From a virus, in IMG/VR virus record IMGVR_UViG_3300050821_007199, positions 1 to 42,800 of that record: 42,800 bases of DNA, one strand, 5' to 3'. Positions 22,521 through 30,945 of the stretch are shown here, one piece after another; the stretch's first letter is position 1; every line of letters begins with the position of its first letter. The position numbers and the translations under genes are program-made. The notes beneath the pieces were generated by a model that saw only the letters and a list, made by a program, of their open reading frames with translations, was not told the DNA's origin and ran no database searches.

Positions 22521-23159
22521 CTAGCCGAAGAATCCGACGCCCTTTCCTAGATTCGACATACCCCCGGCTGCGACCGCTCCTCCGACTGCTCCAAGCGCAC
22601 CAAAGGCGGCGTTCCACGGACTATTTGCGGCTGCGGCCATTGCTGCGGCTGAGGTCGATGCTTCCTTGCCCGCGCCGGTCGCTTGTCCTGAGTAGGAGGT
22701 TGGGTTGAGGAGTCCGGCTGTAGAGCCTAGAACTCCCGCTGCCGACTGCCAGTTTTGGTACCCTTGAGCGTAGTTGGCCTGGGTTATCTGGTTTTCTCCG
22801 GCTGCTCTCTGCGCGGCGGCTTGGTTGGCGTTCTGCGCTATCAGGTTGGCATCGACGCTCGACGGTAGAAGAGTGTTCCCCCCTCCCCGCGCTGCCAGAA
22901 TTTGCGCCGTTGCCCTCTGCGCGGCGGCGTAGTTGGTGCCGACGTTCTCCGCGTTTTGGGTGCGAAGGGAAGTATCGACGGCGGGGGCAAACCCCTGCTG
23001 CGACGGCCCCGCTTGGAGGATGGGGGTAAACGCCTGAGTCAATGCACCTGTAATCGCCTGATTCTGGCCGAAAATGGTGCTGTACTGATCGGTGAGCGTC
23101 TTGTAGAACTGCTGCTGCTCGTCGGTAATCTGCTTTTGCTGATCGTTAGAGCCGCACAT
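22521..23159 (-). CDS. Conserved internal virion protein (small)
   Basis: This is a 212-residue protein. The opening MCGSNDQQKQITDEQQQFYKTL in outline, then QYSTIFGQNQAI and an Asn/Gln/Ala-rich middle, is a recognisable pattern among podovirus-like phages. The C-terminus is a Gly/Ala-rich hydrophobic region (FGALGAVGGAVAAGG) able to sit in a membrane. It probably forms part of the ejection apparatus, like T7 gp14, though the homology is not provable here. Confidence 0.68.
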   Translation of the reverse strand: MCGSNDQQKQITDEQQQFYKTLTDQYSTIFGQNQAITGALTQAFTPILQAGPSQQGFAPAVDTSLRTQNAENVGTNYAAAQRATAQILAARGGGNTLLPSSVDANLIAQNANQAAAQRAAGENQITQANYAQGYQNWQSAAGVLGSTAGLLNPTSYSGQATGAGKEASTSAAAMAAAANSPWNAAFGALGAVGGAVAAGGMSNLGKGVGFFG

Positions 23160-23165
23160 AGCAGG

Positions 23166-23669
23166 TTATCCCCCTTCCCTAGATACTTGTGGGGCTGCGT
23201 CCCAAGCCTCTACAGACGCTCCGTGACCGTCCGGTGGGGGTATGAGGCGTCGAAGCTCCCCCGAAGTCTCCGTGAAGCCCATACGCCGTTTTGCCATCTG
23301 CGCCAATTCCGGGCCGTCCGTCTGGAACAAAATCTCGCGGAAGCTGTTGGCTCTCAATTGCGCCTCTATCCAAGCCAAGCCCTTCATCATTGCCAGTCGG
23401 TTCCGGGTCTTCTCCTCTGTGCTCTCCGCGTGGGCGAATTGCAGGGAGAGCCGGACGGCGGTTTGCGTCTTGAAGTAGAAGAGGACGTTTCCCCGCTCGT
23501 CTTCTAACGCCCATGCGTCCTCACCCGGCTTGAGGTTGAGGAAGAAATCGGCGTCCATGCGGTCGCAGTGGTAGGGGTCGCTCTCTATGAGTGCTTCAAG
23601 GTAGAGCCGGTCGCGCTCCTCGACGGGCCGGACGACATAGCTATCAAAGTGGAAGGTGGGTTGGCTCAT
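23166..23669 (-). CDS. GNAT-like acetyltransferase-fold phage protein
   Basis: This is a 167-residue protein. The opening FHFDSYVVRPVEERDRLYLEALI, then FYFKTQTAVRLSLQF, and a C-terminal AQMAKRRMGFTE, follows the beta-alpha layout of GNAT acyltransferases, and the R/GF ending is typical. A canonical acetyl-CoA loop (Q/RxxGxG/A) is not clear, so the enzyme may be degenerate. It overlaps its upstream neighbour (ATGA) and sits inside the tail/internal-protein cluster, where similar proteins occur in other podoviruses. Confidence 0.65.
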   Translation of the reverse strand: MSQPTFHFDSYVVRPVEERDRLYLEALIESDPYHCDRMDADFFLNLKPGEDAWALEDERGNVLFYFKTQTAVRLSLQFAHAESTEEKTRNRLAMMKGLAWIEAQLRANSFREILFQTDGPELAQMAKRRMGFTETSGELRRLIPPPDGHGASVEAWDAAPQVSREGG

Positions 23670-23911
23670 GCTCCGGCTCCTCTCTTGGCGGGCAAAATCC
23701 GGTAGGAAGGGTTGTTCCCTGCCCCGTAGAACTGGCGGGCGAAGGCGTCTCCGGTCGATGCCATCAGGGGCATAGAGGCAAGCATGGTGGGGAGTCTGCC
23801 GGGGTCTTGCTTCTGCGGTATCGAAGGTGCTTGCGTGGTGGCGGCGGGGGCGGCGGGGGCCGGTTGCCAACCCGTCATATTCGCTCTCGCGGCCTGTCTC
23901 AATGTCGCCAT
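23666..23911 (-). CDS. Small proline/alanine-rich protein
   Basis: This is an 81-residue protein with an N-terminal helix (MATLRQAARANM), a Pro/Ala/Thr linker, and a C-terminal STGDAFARQFYGAGNNPSYR segment. The ATG at 23911 overlaps the preceding stop (TAATG). No family is recognised. It may be a minor tail or chaperone protein because it is locked between the large tail protein and the GNAT-like gene. Confidence 0.6.
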   Translation of the reverse strand: MATLRQAARANMTGWQPAPAAPAATTQAPSIPQKQDPGRLPTMLASMPLMASTGDAFARQFYGAGNNPSYRILPAKRGAGA

Positions 23912-26871
23912 TACTGACTCCTCTGCTCCTGCCAAGTCTGACCAAAAATAGTGAAGGTCAATAGCTCGTCCGGGGTATCGGTTGCCCCCCATACAAGGCC
24001 AAATCTCATGTGCCTACACCACACAGGATTTTGCCCTTGCAATAGGCTGTGCCGGTTGCTCAAAACCGTCTTGCTTGGGGGTAGGTTTGTAGGGTCTTGG
24101 CGGGTGCGCGGAACGGGTTCAAATTGCCCGCTCAACTCGTCCAAAATGACGCTCAAATCGGGTGCCGTACCGGACGCGGAGCACTCTAAAGTCATCCACG
24201 CCAAGCCCGCTAATTGGCCCGGTGTAGCCAGCACAATTGACCCATAAAAAGCCTCCATGACGTACCCTGTTCCGGCGTCTAAATGGGTGCTTGTATCGCG
24301 CTGTCTGATCGTTCCTCCGGGGTCTGGCGGGCCTACCAAAAGTGACCATTTTCCGGGGAGAACTTCGGTCGATTGAACGCAACTCATACCCCCTGAAATG
24401 TAGGCCGGAGGACTCCAATTTATGCCCGCTTCGGGGGCCGAAGTTGGGGCCATTCTGAACCATCGTTTGACCCCATCGGAGAGGTATAAAGCCGTCTCTC
24501 CTGACCCCCCGGTATGGAAGGTGAGGAAGGCCGATTCGGGGGGCATCGGGTCGGGTGGAAGGGTGGTCAAAAGGTTCGCAATCGGGAAGGACGCTTCGAC
24601 AATGCCCGCGCTTGGGTCGAGCGAACCGACTATTTTCTGTCCCGAATAGATGTAAGCCGTAGACAGGAATATGGTTAGCGCGTCGTAGTTGAGCAACGGC
24701 ACGTTTTCTATCCAACGGACGACATAGAGGGGGTCTGAATCCGTTCCGCTCCCCAAAATGATGTAGAGGTCGCGCACGGTGAAGACGGCGATTCCAAGCG
24801 AGTTCACCCAAAACCGGGTGATCTTGGATTGCAGGGTGAAGGTCGTTCCAAACCCGGCGTTGCCGCTCGACGTAGAGGCGATGGCATCGGGGCCGGAGGA
24901 GACATAGACGACGTTTCCCACGGCGGCGAAGATGCGGCCCAAGTGGTACTCCAACGCGGTCGCTCCCTTCGGTAGCGGGGTTCCCTCTCCGTTCACCTGG
25001 GCCTGAACCTCAACCGTCAATCCTGAGTCCGGCACGGTGTCTGTGAACGTCCAACGCTGGCCCGATGGCGGGTTGGGTAGCTCCCCCACGTAGAAGAAGG
25101 TCGAGCCTCCCTGCTCCGTGCGGTAGACGATGATCGTGTCTACCTGGGGGTCGGTCGAGCCGTCGCCCTGCACGATGGTTTCATTCCCCGCGATGAGGTT
25201 GACTGCCGCGCTCTTGGGACTCATGTTGCTTATGTCGCCGGTCGCGCTGTTCTTGAAGGCGTAGCCGTACTGAAACGGGGCCGTGGATGCGACGGAGAAA
25301 GAGCCGGAGTTTACCCAAATCGCCTTGTTGTCCTGGGTCTGCGAAGCAAGGCCGATTTTGAAGTCTGGCGGGTTGGGGCCGGTCTTGCCCGATTGCATAC
25401 ACTGTTGCAGGTAACCTTTCGGGTCAACAATCATCATGCCGCCGTCGATTGAACTTCCCCCCTGGCAGTAGGTGGTCGGCCCTATGTCGCTCCACTGGTG
25501 GACGACGCCGACGTTTTGCCAGATGCAGCCTCCCGGCTCCGTGACGGTTGCGCCTAGACCTGACGGCCACGCGGGTTCTGTGCTTCCGCTGTTCCCGCTG
25601 CCAATCTGCGCGAACATATTTTGAACCGCGCCCCCACCTGTTGACGTGTTCCCAATAACTACATCGTCTCCGCTATAGTTGGTTGCGGGTTGCCAGTTGG
25701 CGGGGCCGGTGCAAGTCCATGCCGTCGAGCCATCGGCAACGCCGTAGAACTTGCGGTTATCGAAGGCCGGGGGGCCGCTGGCTGCGGTCGTGCCGGTTTT
25801 GGTGTTGTACTGGCACGTATTTGTTACCGGGTCGTAGAGGAAGATGTTTCCGCGCCACGGACTACCAAACACGGTGTTGGGTGTCCAGTTGCCGTAGGTG
25901 TTCGGCTTTACGCTCTGCGTGATCGTAGGCGCGTTGACGGGCGGGGCTATGCCCCAATCGCTGACGTTCGGCCCCTGAATCTGCCAGATTATCTCGCCGT
26001 CGCCGGTGACGCTAGGTTGCCACGCCGGTTGACTTCCTCCGGTGACGCCTCCGCTGCTGTCTGCCCTGGCTAGGAATCCTCCGCTGTAATTGCCATCGGG
26101 AATCGTGCTTGGTGCTCCGGCCCATGTGATCGTCAACCCGCCATCCTGCCAGCTTGTCGCTAGGAAGGTGACGCCGGTTGTGCCGGGTACGCTATCTCCG
26201 ACAAGCCGCATTTGCTTGCCTAGAAAAGCAGGTGCGCTTCCAACCTTGATGACAACCGTTTTTCCGTTCGCGCCGGAGGTCACGGAGACGCTGTTTACCC
26301 CCATCCAGTTGAAGCCCATGACGCGCTCAATGTTGCCGTTGGAATCGAGTACCGTGTCATCCACGTAGTAGCGCGTGTTGGCAATCCATTTCTTCGTCGG
26401 GATGAGCCATTGTTTGTTATCGACCCCGTTGGTGAAGTAGAGGGTGTTGCCGACTCCGAGAAAGTAGGTCGGCCCCGCGCCGGGTGACTTCTGCCAGATG
26501 GCGTTCTTTGTGTTCGGCCCGGTGGCGTCGTAGACGGTCGCGGCGGTGTCGGCCATGACGCGCACGTTTTCATCCGTCTGCGTGAAGGTATTCCAGCCGT
26601 AGAAGCGTCGGATTGGCGGAAAGTTCTGGCTGTTGTAGACGGTCAATCCGGCCCGCCGTACAAGGGTGAGGCGCGGGCTGATCTCGCAATTGATTCCGGC
26701 AATGATGCGGTCTTGTTTTCCGCCGTAATACTTCTCGACATAATCGGTCGTCGCGGCGTCCCTGAGAGGGTTGCTGTTCGTCCACAAGCCGGTCGTCATT
26801 CGGTTGATATGCAGGGGGGCAAAGTCGCTCGGTGGAAGCGCGGCTCCTGCGGCTTGGAGAGGGTTAGGCAT
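23911..26871 (-). CDS. Large tail/nozzle-type protein
   Basis: This is a 986-residue, strongly beta protein rich in Gly/Ser/Thr/Trp, with many blade-like repeats such as YFTNGVDNKQWLIP, IIVYRTEQGGSTFFYVGELP and TALYLSDGVKRWFRM. That pattern fits a propeller-like tail tube or nozzle protein of podoviruses, next to the adaptor genes. The start at 26871 overlaps the preceding TAA (TAATG). Repeated modules (QPAWQPSVTGDGEIIWQ, EPAWPSGLGATV) point to internal duplication. One exact motif copy (25653-25663) encodes DDVVIGN. Confidence 0.7.
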   Translation of the reverse strand: MPNPLQAAGAALPPSDFAPLHINRMTTGLWTNSNPLRDAATTDYVEKYYGGKQDRIIAGINCEISPRLTLVRRAGLTVYNSQNFPPIRRFYGWNTFTQTDENVRVMADTAATVYDATGPNTKNAIWQKSPGAGPTYFLGVGNTLYFTNGVDNKQWLIPTKKWIANTRYYVDDTVLDSNGNIERVMGFNWMGVNSVSVTSGANGKTVVIKVGSAPAFLGKQMRLVGDSVPGTTGVTFLATSWQDGGLTITWAGAPSTIPDGNYSGGFLARADSSGGVTGGSQPAWQPSVTGDGEIIWQIQGPNVSDWGIAPPVNAPTITQSVKPNTYGNWTPNTVFGSPWRGNIFLYDPVTNTCQYNTKTGTTAASGPPAFDNRKFYGVADGSTAWTCTGPANWQPATNYSGDDVVIGNTSTGGGAVQNMFAQIGSGNSGSTEPAWPSGLGATVTEPGGCIWQNVGVVHQWSDIGPTTYCQGGSSIDGGMMIVDPKGYLQQCMQSGKTGPNPPDFKIGLASQTQDNKAIWVNSGSFSVASTAPFQYGYAFKNSATGDISNMSPKSAAVNLIAGNETIVQGDGSTDPQVDTIIVYRTEQGGSTFFYVGELPNPPSGQRWTFTDTVPDSGLTVEVQAQVNGEGTPLPKGATALEYHLGRIFAAVGNVVYVSSGPDAIASTSSGNAGFGTTFTLQSKITRFWVNSLGIAVFTVRDLYIILGSGTDSDPLYVVRWIENVPLLNYDALTIFLSTAYIYSGQKIVGSLDPSAGIVEASFPIANLLTTLPPDPMPPESAFLTFHTGGSGETALYLSDGVKRWFRMAPTSAPEAGINWSPPAYISGGMSCVQSTEVLPGKWSLLVGPPDPGGTIRQRDTSTHLDAGTGYVMEAFYGSIVLATPGQLAGLAWMTLECSASGTAPDLSVILDELSGQFEPVPRTRQDPTNLPPSKTVLSNRHSLLQGQNPVWCRHMRFGLVWGATDTPDELLTFTIFGQTWQEQRSQ

Positions 26872-27599
26872 TAGGTCGCGCTCCTCGCCTGTACCCCTTG
26901 CTGCGTCGTCAACTGATTGCGGCCCGTCTCGCTCATCAGGGCAAGCCACTCACCGATGAAGATGTTGCGTTGCGTTGCAGTTATTCCGTCCTGCGCTCCT
27001 AGCAGGTGCGACACAAATTTCTGTTGAAAGAGAGGTTGGCGAATGTCTTTCACAATCATTGAAAGCATCCCCAAAAATCCCCAATCGTAGATGTAGCTGA
27101 GGTTGTCGGGAATCGGCCCCCACGATGAAGCCATAGAGGTCATCAGGGTTGGAGCCTTTTGATAAAAGCCGCTGAGGAGATAGGCGCGGTCGGGAAGGGC
27201 ATTGAGCCGGAGCACGATGCTCTCCTCGTCCTGGCTCTGCACGGCGATGCTTTGCGGTCGCATCACTGCGCTCTCGGCGGCGAGACTAGAAACTATAGTT
27301 ATTTCCTTGACTTCGCCGGTCTTGACTTCGGTAAGCCAGACCTTCTCCAAGAAGCCGTAGTTTACGGTGTCCAGTTCGTAGTCCTGCGCCGGGGTTATCG
27401 GGTTGCCGCTGGCGTCGGCCACTTCTATGTCGATCTGGAAGGCAACGCGGTTCCACGGCCATTTGAAGGGCGGGCCTAGAATCGTCTGCTTGACGAGATT
27501 TGCCGCTTGTACGGCGGGTTCGCCGTTGGATATGTTCGCCGGTTGATAGCCGATGAAGGGCAACGCGAACAAGACGCTTGATTGGATGTTGCGCGGCAT
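26871..27599 (-). CDS. Head-tail adaptor-like protein 2
   Basis: This is a 242-residue protein. Its N-terminal PFKWPWNRV motif matches FPWKWNRV in the next upstream gene, and both are followed by similar strand-rich segments (DYELDTVNYGFLEKVWLTEV against DYASINIYNVGWLENGVRIDI). The two are therefore diverged paralogues. Helical adaptor proteins occupy this place between capsid and tail genes in podoviruses. A second half is helical with a short C-terminal tail. Two motif variants lie in the gene (26977-26986 and 27294-27304). Confidence 0.7.
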   Translation of the reverse strand: MPRNIQSSVLFALPFIGYQPANISNGEPAVQAANLVKQTILGPPFKWPWNRVAFQIDIEVADASGNPITPAQDYELDTVNYGFLEKVWLTEVKTGEVKEITIVSSLAAESAVMRPQSIAVQSQDEESIVLRLNALPDRAYLLSGFYQKAPTLMTSMASSWGPIPDNLSYIYDWGFLGMLSMIVKDIRQPLFQQKFVSHLLGAQDGITATQRNIFIGEWLALMSETGRNQLTTQQGVQARSAT

Positions 27600-27602
27600 C
27601 GT

Positions 27603-28637
27603 CTACCTCCCCCAAAATCCCCATCGGTAGGGGTATGGCCCCTGATCTTGAATGAAGCTAGGCGACATAATCGGCTGGTCGGGATAGAAGCCTTTGGCCT
27701 CGTCCTCGCGGTCGCCCTGTCGCGCTGCCGCGCCTACGGAATCTAGCCACTCCTGCCGTCTGATCTCAAAGCGGCTGACGACGGAGGGATTAGAGGAGTA
27801 GCGGTGCGAATAGGCTATGAAGCCGTCGATGAACCATTTCGAGTAGTCATCGGGAATCGGTTCGATGTACTGGCCCAAGTTGATGAAGCGCGGCGGTGCC
27901 TTCTTCTGCGCGAAGATTCGCGCAAGCCAGACGTTTCCTCCGCTCGGCGGGCGGGGGAGAAAACGGAATCCTTGAGCATCCGGGTCGGCTACCGTCCATT
28001 GGCAAGTGCCATCGTCAATAACTACACCTGCCGGATAGTTGCGCGGCGGCTCTGCTTTGGGGTCGGTCGGCGGCGGCGTCCACGGCGGGGCTACGGGCGG
28101 AACAAGGCCGGTCGTGCCGTACTGCGTGAGCACGAGTATGTTTCCCTCGGCGTCAAGAATGTTCGTCCATGCGTTGTTGTTGACGGCGGATTGGCCTATG
28201 GGATTGGTGTAGACGGTTCCTGGCCCCGGCCACTGGTTGAACTCAAGCTGGTTGTTAGCGAACCAACAGACCTCGCCGGGGAAGCCTCCGATAGAGTTGT
28301 CCACTTCGAGGTCGCGTACCGCGACGATCTTCCATGACGGCGGCGGAACCTGGGTATTGTTGATATCAATTCGCACCCCATTTTCAAGCCATCCGACGTT
28401 ATAGATGTTGATAGAGGCGTAGTCCTGCTGTAGCGGCGTGAGCACGAAGGGCGGGATTTTGACGCGGTTCCACTTCCACGGAAAACGGACGCTGATAAAC
28501 TCTCCCATCACGGAGTTAGCGATGGTGAGAGCCGGTTGCGCGGCGTAGCCTCCGGTGGCCTTGAGAACAGGGGTGAGGTCGCCTATGACTGCGACCTCAT
28601 CCACAACGTCTTGAAGGGTAATGTTGCTGTTTCCCAT
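27603..28637 (-). CDS. Head-tail adaptor-like protein 1
   Basis: This is a 344-residue protein. The N-terminal half aligns with the 242-residue neighbour. A Pro-rich insert (VPPVAPPWTPPPTDPKAEPP) and a beta module with VVIDDGTCQWTVADPDAQG separate it from a C-terminal helical part. It has a GAGGAG ribosome site and an exact dispersed motif at 28652-28662 just upstream, with another at 28016-28026 encoding GVVIDD. It likely joins portal to tail. Confidence 0.7.
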   Translation of the reverse strand: MGNSNITLQDVVDEVAVIGDLTPVLKATGGYAAQPALTIANSVMGEFISVRFPWKWNRVKIPPFVLTPLQQDYASINIYNVGWLENGVRIDINNTQVPPPSWKIVAVRDLEVDNSIGGFPGEVCWFANNQLEFNQWPGPGTVYTNPIGQSAVNNNAWTNILDAEGNILVLTQYGTTGLVPPVAPPWTPPPTDPKAEPPRNYPAGVVIDDGTCQWTVADPDAQGFRFLPRPPSGGNVWLARIFAQKKAPPRFINLGQYIEPIPDDYSKWFIDGFIAYSHRYSSNPSVVSRFEIRRQEWLDSVGAAARQGDREDEAKGFYPDQPIMSPSFIQDQGPYPYRWGFWGR

Positions 28638-28651
28638 CGCCTGACTCCTCG

Positions 28652-28662
28652 TGTAGTTATTC
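28652..28662. promoter_or_regulatory. Dispersed motif copy upstream of adaptor gene 1
   Basis: TGTAGTTATTC is an exact consensus copy in the 43-nt gap between the 28681 and 27603 genes, about 15 nt upstream of the adaptor start. Confidence 0.6.
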
Positions 28663-28680
28663 GGCCCCTACAGCGTGGAT

Positions 28681-29220
28681 TCAGCCGGACGCCTGACCCG
28701 CTTTGAAGTCGGGGGTTGCGGGGCTTCCGAACGTCCTACCGCTGGCTGCGTTCTTCTGTGCGGCTTCGGCTCGCTTTTTGCGCTCGTCCGGGTCGTGCAT
28801 CTTGAGCGCGGCGACGGCGGTTTCCATCGACTCCTCGCGCTGTACATCGGGGTCTTGAATGATGTTTTGCGCGAGTTGCACTTTCTTGTTCTGCTCAACC
28901 TGAATCGCGTTGAGTTCGTCATTGGCGGCTTCGTTCTTCTCGGCTTGGTCGATGAGGTAGGCGCGACGATCTCGCATCGCTATCTGCTCGACGGTTTCGG
29001 CCTCGGCTAACGCTTCCGGGTCGATGCGGCCTTTGGCGATATCGCCCTTCGGGTACTCGGTGTCTTTGGGCTTGCGGTCGCGGGTGGCGTTGGCCTGTTG
29101 GCCGGTTCCTGCGCCTCTCGGTTCTGCGGCTTGGGTGGTCATGGTGTCCCTCGCTTTCGTGTGCGTTTCACGGTTGCGCGGTGCGGTCTTCTTTGCAGCG
29201 CGGCGGAATGGTTTCGGCAT
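28681..29220 (-). CDS. Hydrophilic head-region protein
   Basis: This protein has up to 179 residues, very charged and predicted helical (IDPEALAEAETVEQIAMRDRRAYLIDQAEKNEA in outline), with a basic N-terminus. An internal ATG at 29142 with GAGGGA upstream gives a 153-residue alternative lacking the basic leader. It is placed between capsid and adaptor genes; it may be an assembly or minor head protein. No cysteine or membrane motif is present. Confidence 0.6.
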   Translation of the reverse strand: MPKPFRRAAKKTAPRNRETHTKARDTMTTQAAEPRGAGTGQQANATRDRKPKDTEYPKGDIAKGRIDPEALAEAETVEQIAMRDRRAYLIDQAEKNEAANDELNAIQVEQNKKVQLAQNIIQDPDVQREESMETAVAALKMHDPDERKKRAEAAQKNAASGRTFGSPATPDFKAGQASG

Positions 29221-29224
29221 CGGT

Positions 29225-29698
29225 CTAAGCGGCCTCGCCCTGGGCTATGACGAAGAGTTGGGTGCCGCTCATAACGTTGTCGGTGGGAAGGTTGAGCGCG
29301 ACCATGTATTCGTCGTAGAGCCGCTTGTACTCGGCCTTCTGCTCTACGGTGGCCTTCTTCGCGTTCAACGCCGGGTCGGGTGGCTCCCAAACCTTCGAGC
29401 ATCGCTGACAGATGACGATGATGGGGCCGTGGCAAAGCTGGTGTTTGACGACGGCAAAGTGGTGGTCGCTGCCGCGAGACAGCATCTCCACGCCCTTGCC
29501 TCCCTTCTTGTGCCAACAGTTGTCTTGAATCGCCTTCTGTCGCGCTCTCGCGCTGGCTAGGTCGGTTTCCCTCGCTGCCGCTCGACGGAGGCGGTTGTCG
29601 CGGTTCTGCCGCATCACGGAGATGCGCTCTCGCGCCTCTTCAAGCTGCAACTGCTCTAGCTCCTCGGTGATCTTGGCTTTGTCCAATTGCGGTGACAT
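29225..29698 (-). CDS. Head-region protein with zinc-type cysteines
   Basis: This is a 157-residue protein. A long N-terminal coiled coil (KITEELEQLQLEEARERISVM) is followed by CWH and CQRC about 37 residues apart, a likely zinc site, then a charged helical tail. The ATG at 29698 has AGGGAG upstream; an upstream in-frame start would run into the capsid gene. An exact motif copy lies 18 nt upstream. Confidence 0.62.
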   Translation of the reverse strand: MSPQLDKAKITEELEQLQLEEARERISVMRQNRDNRLRRAAARETDLASARARQKAIQDNCWHKKGGKGVEMLSRGSDHHFAVVKHQLCHGPIIVICQRCSKVWEPPDPALNAKKATVEQKAEYKRLYDEYMVALNLPTDNVMSGTQLFVIAQGEAA

Positions 29699-29716
29699 AA
29701 GCAAACTCCCTTCGCG

Positions 29717-29727
29717 TGTAGTTATTC
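29717..29727. promoter_or_regulatory. Dispersed motif copy after the capsid gene
   Basis: TGTAGTTATTC is an exact consensus copy between the capsid hairpin (29732-29762) and the next gene's start at 29698. Confidence 0.6.
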
Positions 29728-29731
29728 GCAG

Positions 29732-29762
29732 ACGGCAAGGGGGCTGGCCCTCCCCTTGCCGT
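29732..29762. terminator. Strong hairpin after the capsid gene
   Basis: ACGGCAAGGGG (29732-29742) and CCCCTTGCCGT (29752-29762) form an 11-bp perfect stem, starting 9 nt past the capsid stop on the minus strand. No U-run follows on the minus strand; a GGCTTTTTG follows on the plus strand. It probably stabilises or attenuates the capsid message and may also stop antisense transcripts. Confidence 0.65.
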
Positions 29763-29771
29763 GGCTTTTTG

Positions 29772-30917
29772 TTAGGTGATCGCGGTAGCCGCATCGGTGT
29801 AGCGGATGCGCTGTACCGGGTCGGGGGGAAGCGTCGCGGTGTACATGGTGTTGTACGAAGCGAAGCCGCCAATCATGCGCGAGGGGTCATACCCGCTCGG
29901 CTCCGTGAGTCGGCGTACCCAAACTTGCAGGTTGCGCCAATCGCCGTCGCCAATTTGGGTATTTTCTTTCGCGCCGAAGGACACTCCGATAACGCCGTCA
30001 CGACCGATGACGTAGGTGCGGAGTTTGACCGGCGCGGTTCCGGTTTGCTTAACAAGAGTTGACTGGTGGAAACTCGCGCCTCCCCAATCAATCACTGTGA
30101 CCTCATCGCCATCCGGGGCGGGGAGTTCGCGTAGCTTCTCCTGGCCTTCCGCCGTCCTCTTCAGAACGTCGGTGATGCCATTGGGCTGCGTGGAGATGAG
30201 AATGTCGCCCACGATGAGCGGATGGATTACTCCGGTAAAGCGTCCGTTCTCGAAGGGAAGGGCATTGACGCTGGTGAGGGATTGCACCATCGCCGTTATG
30301 TCCTGCGCGACAAGATTGGTTCCCAACGGCACATGAACCACAAGCGCGTCTACAACGCTGGCTCCGTCGGCGGTGTTCTGAATGATGAGGTTGATAACCT
30401 GCGCGAGTCGATAGGCCATCTGAACGCCCAACGCTTCAAGCGCGGGGTCGATGGCGGTCTGTAGCGCGTAGGTCGAGATGTTCGCGTAGTCGGCGTAGTT
30501 GCCAATGGTGGACGTGTTCTGTACGACCGACACAGTTAGGCCGGTCTGAATCGTTCCCTCCGGTGCCTGGGTGAGCGGCGGGGCCGGAAGGTTCTGGTAC
30601 ATGAACAGGGCAAGTTTGTTGCCCGCGTTTTCATCCAAAGTCCGACGCGCCGTGCATCTGACCCACGGCGTTTCGGCCTTTAGATTTTCAACGAAAACTT
30701 TGTCCCAGCTAGTAACTACAGACTGCGGCAAATTGGTGGTCAAGTTGGATGCGGGCGAGACGCCTACAGCCAACGCGCCGTGTACGCGATAACGCGCCAC
30801 GTCTCCCGTCCAGAAAACGACTTGCCCGCCGATTCCGGCGAGAAATTCGATGAACGGGATAAGGTACTTCCGCGAAAACGCCTTGCCGCGCTCTGCGGCG
30901 GATGAAGAGACTCGCAT
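29772..30917 (-). CDS. Major capsid protein, N4 gp56-like
   Basis: This is a 381-residue protein. The LPQSVVTSWDKVFVENLKAETPWVR start, then RRTLDENAGNKLALFMYQNLP, matches the N4-gp56 family of HK97-fold capsid proteins, as does the ITAMVQSL to VGDILISTQ region. No long pro-domain is visible. Its ATG is immediately preceded by a hairpin holding the ribosome site. An inverted TAGTTACT variant lies in SVVTS (30711-30720). The position after a scaffold-like gene supports the call. Confidence 0.8.
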   Translation of the reverse strand: MRVSSSAAERGKAFSRKYLIPFIEFLAGIGGQVVFWTGDVARYRVHGALAVGVSPASNLTTNLPQSVVTSWDKVFVENLKAETPWVRCTARRTLDENAGNKLALFMYQNLPAPPLTQAPEGTIQTGLTVSVVQNTSTIGNYADYANISTYALQTAIDPALEALGVQMAYRLAQVINLIIQNTADGASVVDALVVHVPLGTNLVAQDITAMVQSLTSVNALPFENGRFTGVIHPLIVGDILISTQPNGITDVLKRTAEGQEKLRELPAPDGDEVTVIDWGGASFHQSTLVKQTGTAPVKLRTYVIGRDGVIGVSFGAKENTQIGDGDWRNLQVWVRRLTEPSGYDPSRMIGGFASYNTMYTATLPPDPVQRIRYTDAATAIT

Positions 30918-30945
30918 GTGACTTTCCCCCTCTGCGGGAAGTCAC
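30918..30945 (-). promoter_or_regulatory. Hairpin sequestering the capsid ribosome-binding site
   Basis: On the minus strand, GTGACTTCCC pairs with GGGAAAGTCAC (one bulged base) around a 7-nt loop, ending right before the capsid ATG. The purine-rich site GAGGGGGA lies in the loop and 3' arm, and the scaffold gene's TGA stop lies in the 5' arm. Ribosomes ending on the scaffold gene would open the stem, coupling capsid to scaffold synthesis. Confidence 0.65.
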
